The notes beneath the pieces are model-generated. The model worked only from the letters and a program-made list of their open reading frames with translations. It was not told the origin of the DNA and made no database searches. The translations under genes and the position numbers were made by a program. DNA of 10,900 nt from Rhodanobacteraceae bacterium (GTDB lineage Bacteria; Pseudomonadota; Gammaproteobacteria; Xanthomonadales; Rhodanobacteraceae), in contig JAAXIA010000149.1 in the NCBI GenBank assembly GCA_012270595.1, positions 1 through 10,900 of the forward strand, in the 5' to 3' direction. Positions 9,083 to 10,900 of this stretch are shown here, one piece after another; within the stretch, counting starts at the first letter, position 1, and each line of letters starts with the position of its first letter.

Positions 9083-10900
9083 TTATTTGACTTCTTCCAG
9101 GTTAATGTCGATGCCAAGCGAGCGGATCTCCTTCACCAAAACATTGAAGGACTCAGGCATACCAGCCGCCATCTCGCATTTGCCATCGACGATGTTTTTG
9201 TACATCTGGTTACGGCCTTGCACATCGTCCGATTTGACGGTGAGCATTTCCTGCAGGGTGTAGGCCGCACCATAGGCTTCCAGTGCCCAAACTTCCATTT
9301 CACCAAAGCGCTGACCACCGAATTGTGCCTTTCCGCCAAGCGGTTGCTGGGTGACCAGCGAGTAAGGGCCGGTAGAGCGGGCGTGCATTTTTTCATCTAC
9401 CAGGTGATGTAGTTTCAGATAGTGCATATAACCCACAGTGACAGGACGATCAAAGGCTTCGCCGGTACGACCGTCGTACAAGGTAGTCTGGCCCGATTCA
9501 GGAAGATCAGCCAGTTTCAGCATGGCCTTAATCTCGGTTTCATTAGCACCATCGAACACCGGTGTGGCCATCGGCACACCTTCGCGCAGATTGTTTGCCA
9601 AGGCGAGCACTTCCTCGTCGCTGAGTGACTTCAAATCGACCTCATTGACAGCGCCGGTCACATGGTGGTTGTAGACCTGATCGAGGAACTCACGTAGCTT
9701 CTTCACTTGGATCTTTTCTTCCAGCATCTGCGCAATCTTGCGCCCCAACCCATTGGCAGCCCAACCCAAATGCACCTCAAGGACCTGCCCGATGTTCATA
9801 CGACTGGGCACACCTAGCGGGTTGAGACAAATATCCACCGCCTCACCATTGGCCATATAGGGCATATCCTCTACCGGTACCACATTGGACACCACCCCCT
9901 TGTTGCCGTGACGGCCAGCCATTTTGTCGCCTGGCTGAATCCGGCGTTTCACCGCCAGGAACACCTTGACCATCTTAAGTACACCCGGAGCAAGATCGTC
10001 ACCCTTGGTTATCTTGGCCTTCTTTTCCTTGAAACGCTTGTCGAATTCCTTCTTCTGATGCTCGATCTGCCGTGCCGCACGCTCGATGAAGTCGGTTACA
10101 TCCTCGTCCTTGACGTTGATCTTGAACCAGTCATCCTTAGCCAGACCATCGAGGTAGGTATTGGTAATTTTGGTACCACGCTTGAGACCAGCAGGGCCAC
10201 TCATTACTGTTTTGCCAACCAGCTGGGCACGCATGCGGCTGTAGACAGCGCCTTCCAGAATGCGGAACTGATCGTCGAAGTCCTTACGGATACGGTCGAT
10301 CTCGGCCTCCTCGATCTGCCGCGCACGCTTGTCCTTTTCGATGCCGTCACGCGTAAAAACCTGCACGTCAATCACGGTACCGTCCATACCGGGCGCCACA
10401 CGCAGTGAAGAGTCTTTGACGTCGGAGGCCTTCTCGCCAAAGATGGCGCGTAGCAGCTTTTCTTCCGGAGTTAACTGGCTCTCGCCCTTGGGTGTCACTT
10501 TGCCGACCAGAATATCGCCAGCTTTCACCTCCGCACCGATGTAAACGATGCCGCTTTCGTCCAGGCGGGACAGGGCATGTTCACCCACATTCGGAATATC
10601 AGCCGTGATTTCTTCGGCGCCCAGTTTGGTGTCACGCGCTACGCAGCTCAGTTCCTCGATATGAATCGAGGTATAGCGATCTTCCTGCACCACGCGTTCG
10701 GAAAGCAAAATGGAGTCTTCAAAGTTGTAGCCATTCCACGGCATAAAGGCGATCAGCATGTTCTGCCCCAATGCCAGTTCGCCCAGATCAGTAGACGATC
10801 CATCGGCCAGGGTGTCACCCTTGGCCACCACATCACCGACCTTTACCAGTGGCCGCTGATTGAGGTTGGTATTCTGGTTAGAACGTGTGTATTTAGTCAG
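9083..10900 (-). CDS. rpoB: DNA-directed RNA polymerase subunit beta (C-terminal part)
   Basis: Beta forms the catalytic centre with beta'. The gene enters at the window edge, open from 10900 to TAA at 9083-9085, giving 605 residues; by comparison with E. coli about 750 N-terminal residues, including the rifampicin-resistance clusters, lie outside. The first residues seen are [10 protein letters not shown], so the GTG at 10829-10831 is internal, not a start. Visible landmarks are [11 protein letters not shown] (the ED pair equals E. coli Glu813-Asp814), the flap-tip helix [10 protein letters not shown] that contacts sigma region 4, [20 protein letters not shown], and the C-terminal [20 protein letters not shown] and [14 protein letters not shown] blocks. 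The stretch between the flap and GDDLAPGVL, variable and partly dispensable in E. coli, is shorter here and Xanthomonas-like. It ends [12 protein letters not shown], 25 bp before rpoC. Confidence 0.99.
   Translation of the reverse strand: MTKYTRSNQNTNLNQRPLVKVGDVVAKGDTLADGSSTDLGELALGQNMLIAFMPWNGYNFEDSILLSERVVQEDRYTSIHIEELSCVARDTKLGAEEITADIPNVGEHALSRLDESGIVYIGAEVKAGDILVGKVTPKGESQLTPEEKLLRAIFGEKASDVKDSSLRVAPGMDGTVIDVQVFTRDGIEKDKRARQIEEAEIDRIRKDFDDQFRILEGAVYSRMRAQLVGKTVMSGPAGLKRGTKITNTYLDGLAKDDWFKINVKDEDVTDFIERAARQIEHQKKEFDKRFKEKKAKITKGDDLAPGVLKMVKVFLAVKRRIQPGDKMAGRHGNKGVVSNVVPVEDMPYMANGEAVDICLNPLGVPSRMNIGQVLEVHLGWAANGLGRKIAQMLEEKIQVKKLREFLDQVYNHHVTGAVNEVDLKSLSDEEVLALANNLREGVPMATPVFDGANETEIKAMLKLADLPESGQTTLYDGRTGEAFDRPVTVGYMHYLKLHHLVDEKMHARSTGPYSLVTQQPLGGKAQFGGQRFGEMEVWALEAYGAAYTLQEMLTVKSDDVQGRNQMYKNIVDGKCEMAAGMPESFNVLVKEIRSLGIDINLEEVK

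Noticed and set aside
9908..10408. A 166-codon plus-strand frame inside rpoB
   Set aside because: It is fully antisense to a conserved part of rpoB and has no domain or signal of its own.
10829..10831. GTG as a start for the rpoB fragment
   Set aside because: The frame stays open and conserved to the window edge ([10 protein letters not shown] matches beta residues about 753 onward in E. coli), so this is an internal valine.

Overview
This window is an ordinary, highly conserved housekeeping locus: the junction of the rpoBC RNA polymerase operon and the streptomycin (str) operon. Every gene lies on the minus strand and is transcribed from high to low coordinates in the order rpoB (3' part only) - rpoC - rpsL - rpsG - fusA - tuf. 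Together they encode the two large subunits of RNA polymerase, ribosomal proteins S12 and S7, and elongation factors EF-G and EF-Tu.

The organism is most likely a gammaproteobacterium close to Xanthomonadales. The gene order is common in Proteobacteria. From memory, the wording of EF-G (705 residues), EF-Tu (396 residues, [13 protein letters not shown] near the N-terminus), the RpoC N-terminus ([12 protein letters not shown]), S12 ([15 protein letters not shown]) and the RpoB C-terminal half ([19 protein letters not shown]) is closer to Xanthomonas proteins than to those of E. coli. No alignment was run, so the placement is a recollection. Base composition is moderate (a little over half G+C by eye), lower than in Xanthomonas itself, which suggests a relative rather than that genus.

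Layout: 10900-9083 rpoB C-terminal 605 residues, cut by the window edge; 25 bp gap; 9057-4864 rpoC; a 210 bp gap holding a good sigma70-type promoter and a leader hairpin; 4653-4279 rpsL; a 78 bp gap with two adjacent hairpins, a plausible S7 translational operator; 4200-3733 rpsG; a 174 bp gap with a perfect 9-bp inverted repeat; 3558-1441 fusA; a 249 bp A+T-rich gap with weak promoter-like pairs and an A/U-rich hairpin; 1191-1 tuf, whose stop codon is the first three bases of the window. No gap exceeds 300 bp.

All reading frames are intact and key catalytic and metal-binding residues are present. I see no mobile element, CRISPR array, tRNA, rRNA or accessory gene, and no evidence of an undescribed system. 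The only material worth a second look is regulatory: the four intergenic RNA structures and the promoters feeding rpsL and perhaps tuf.
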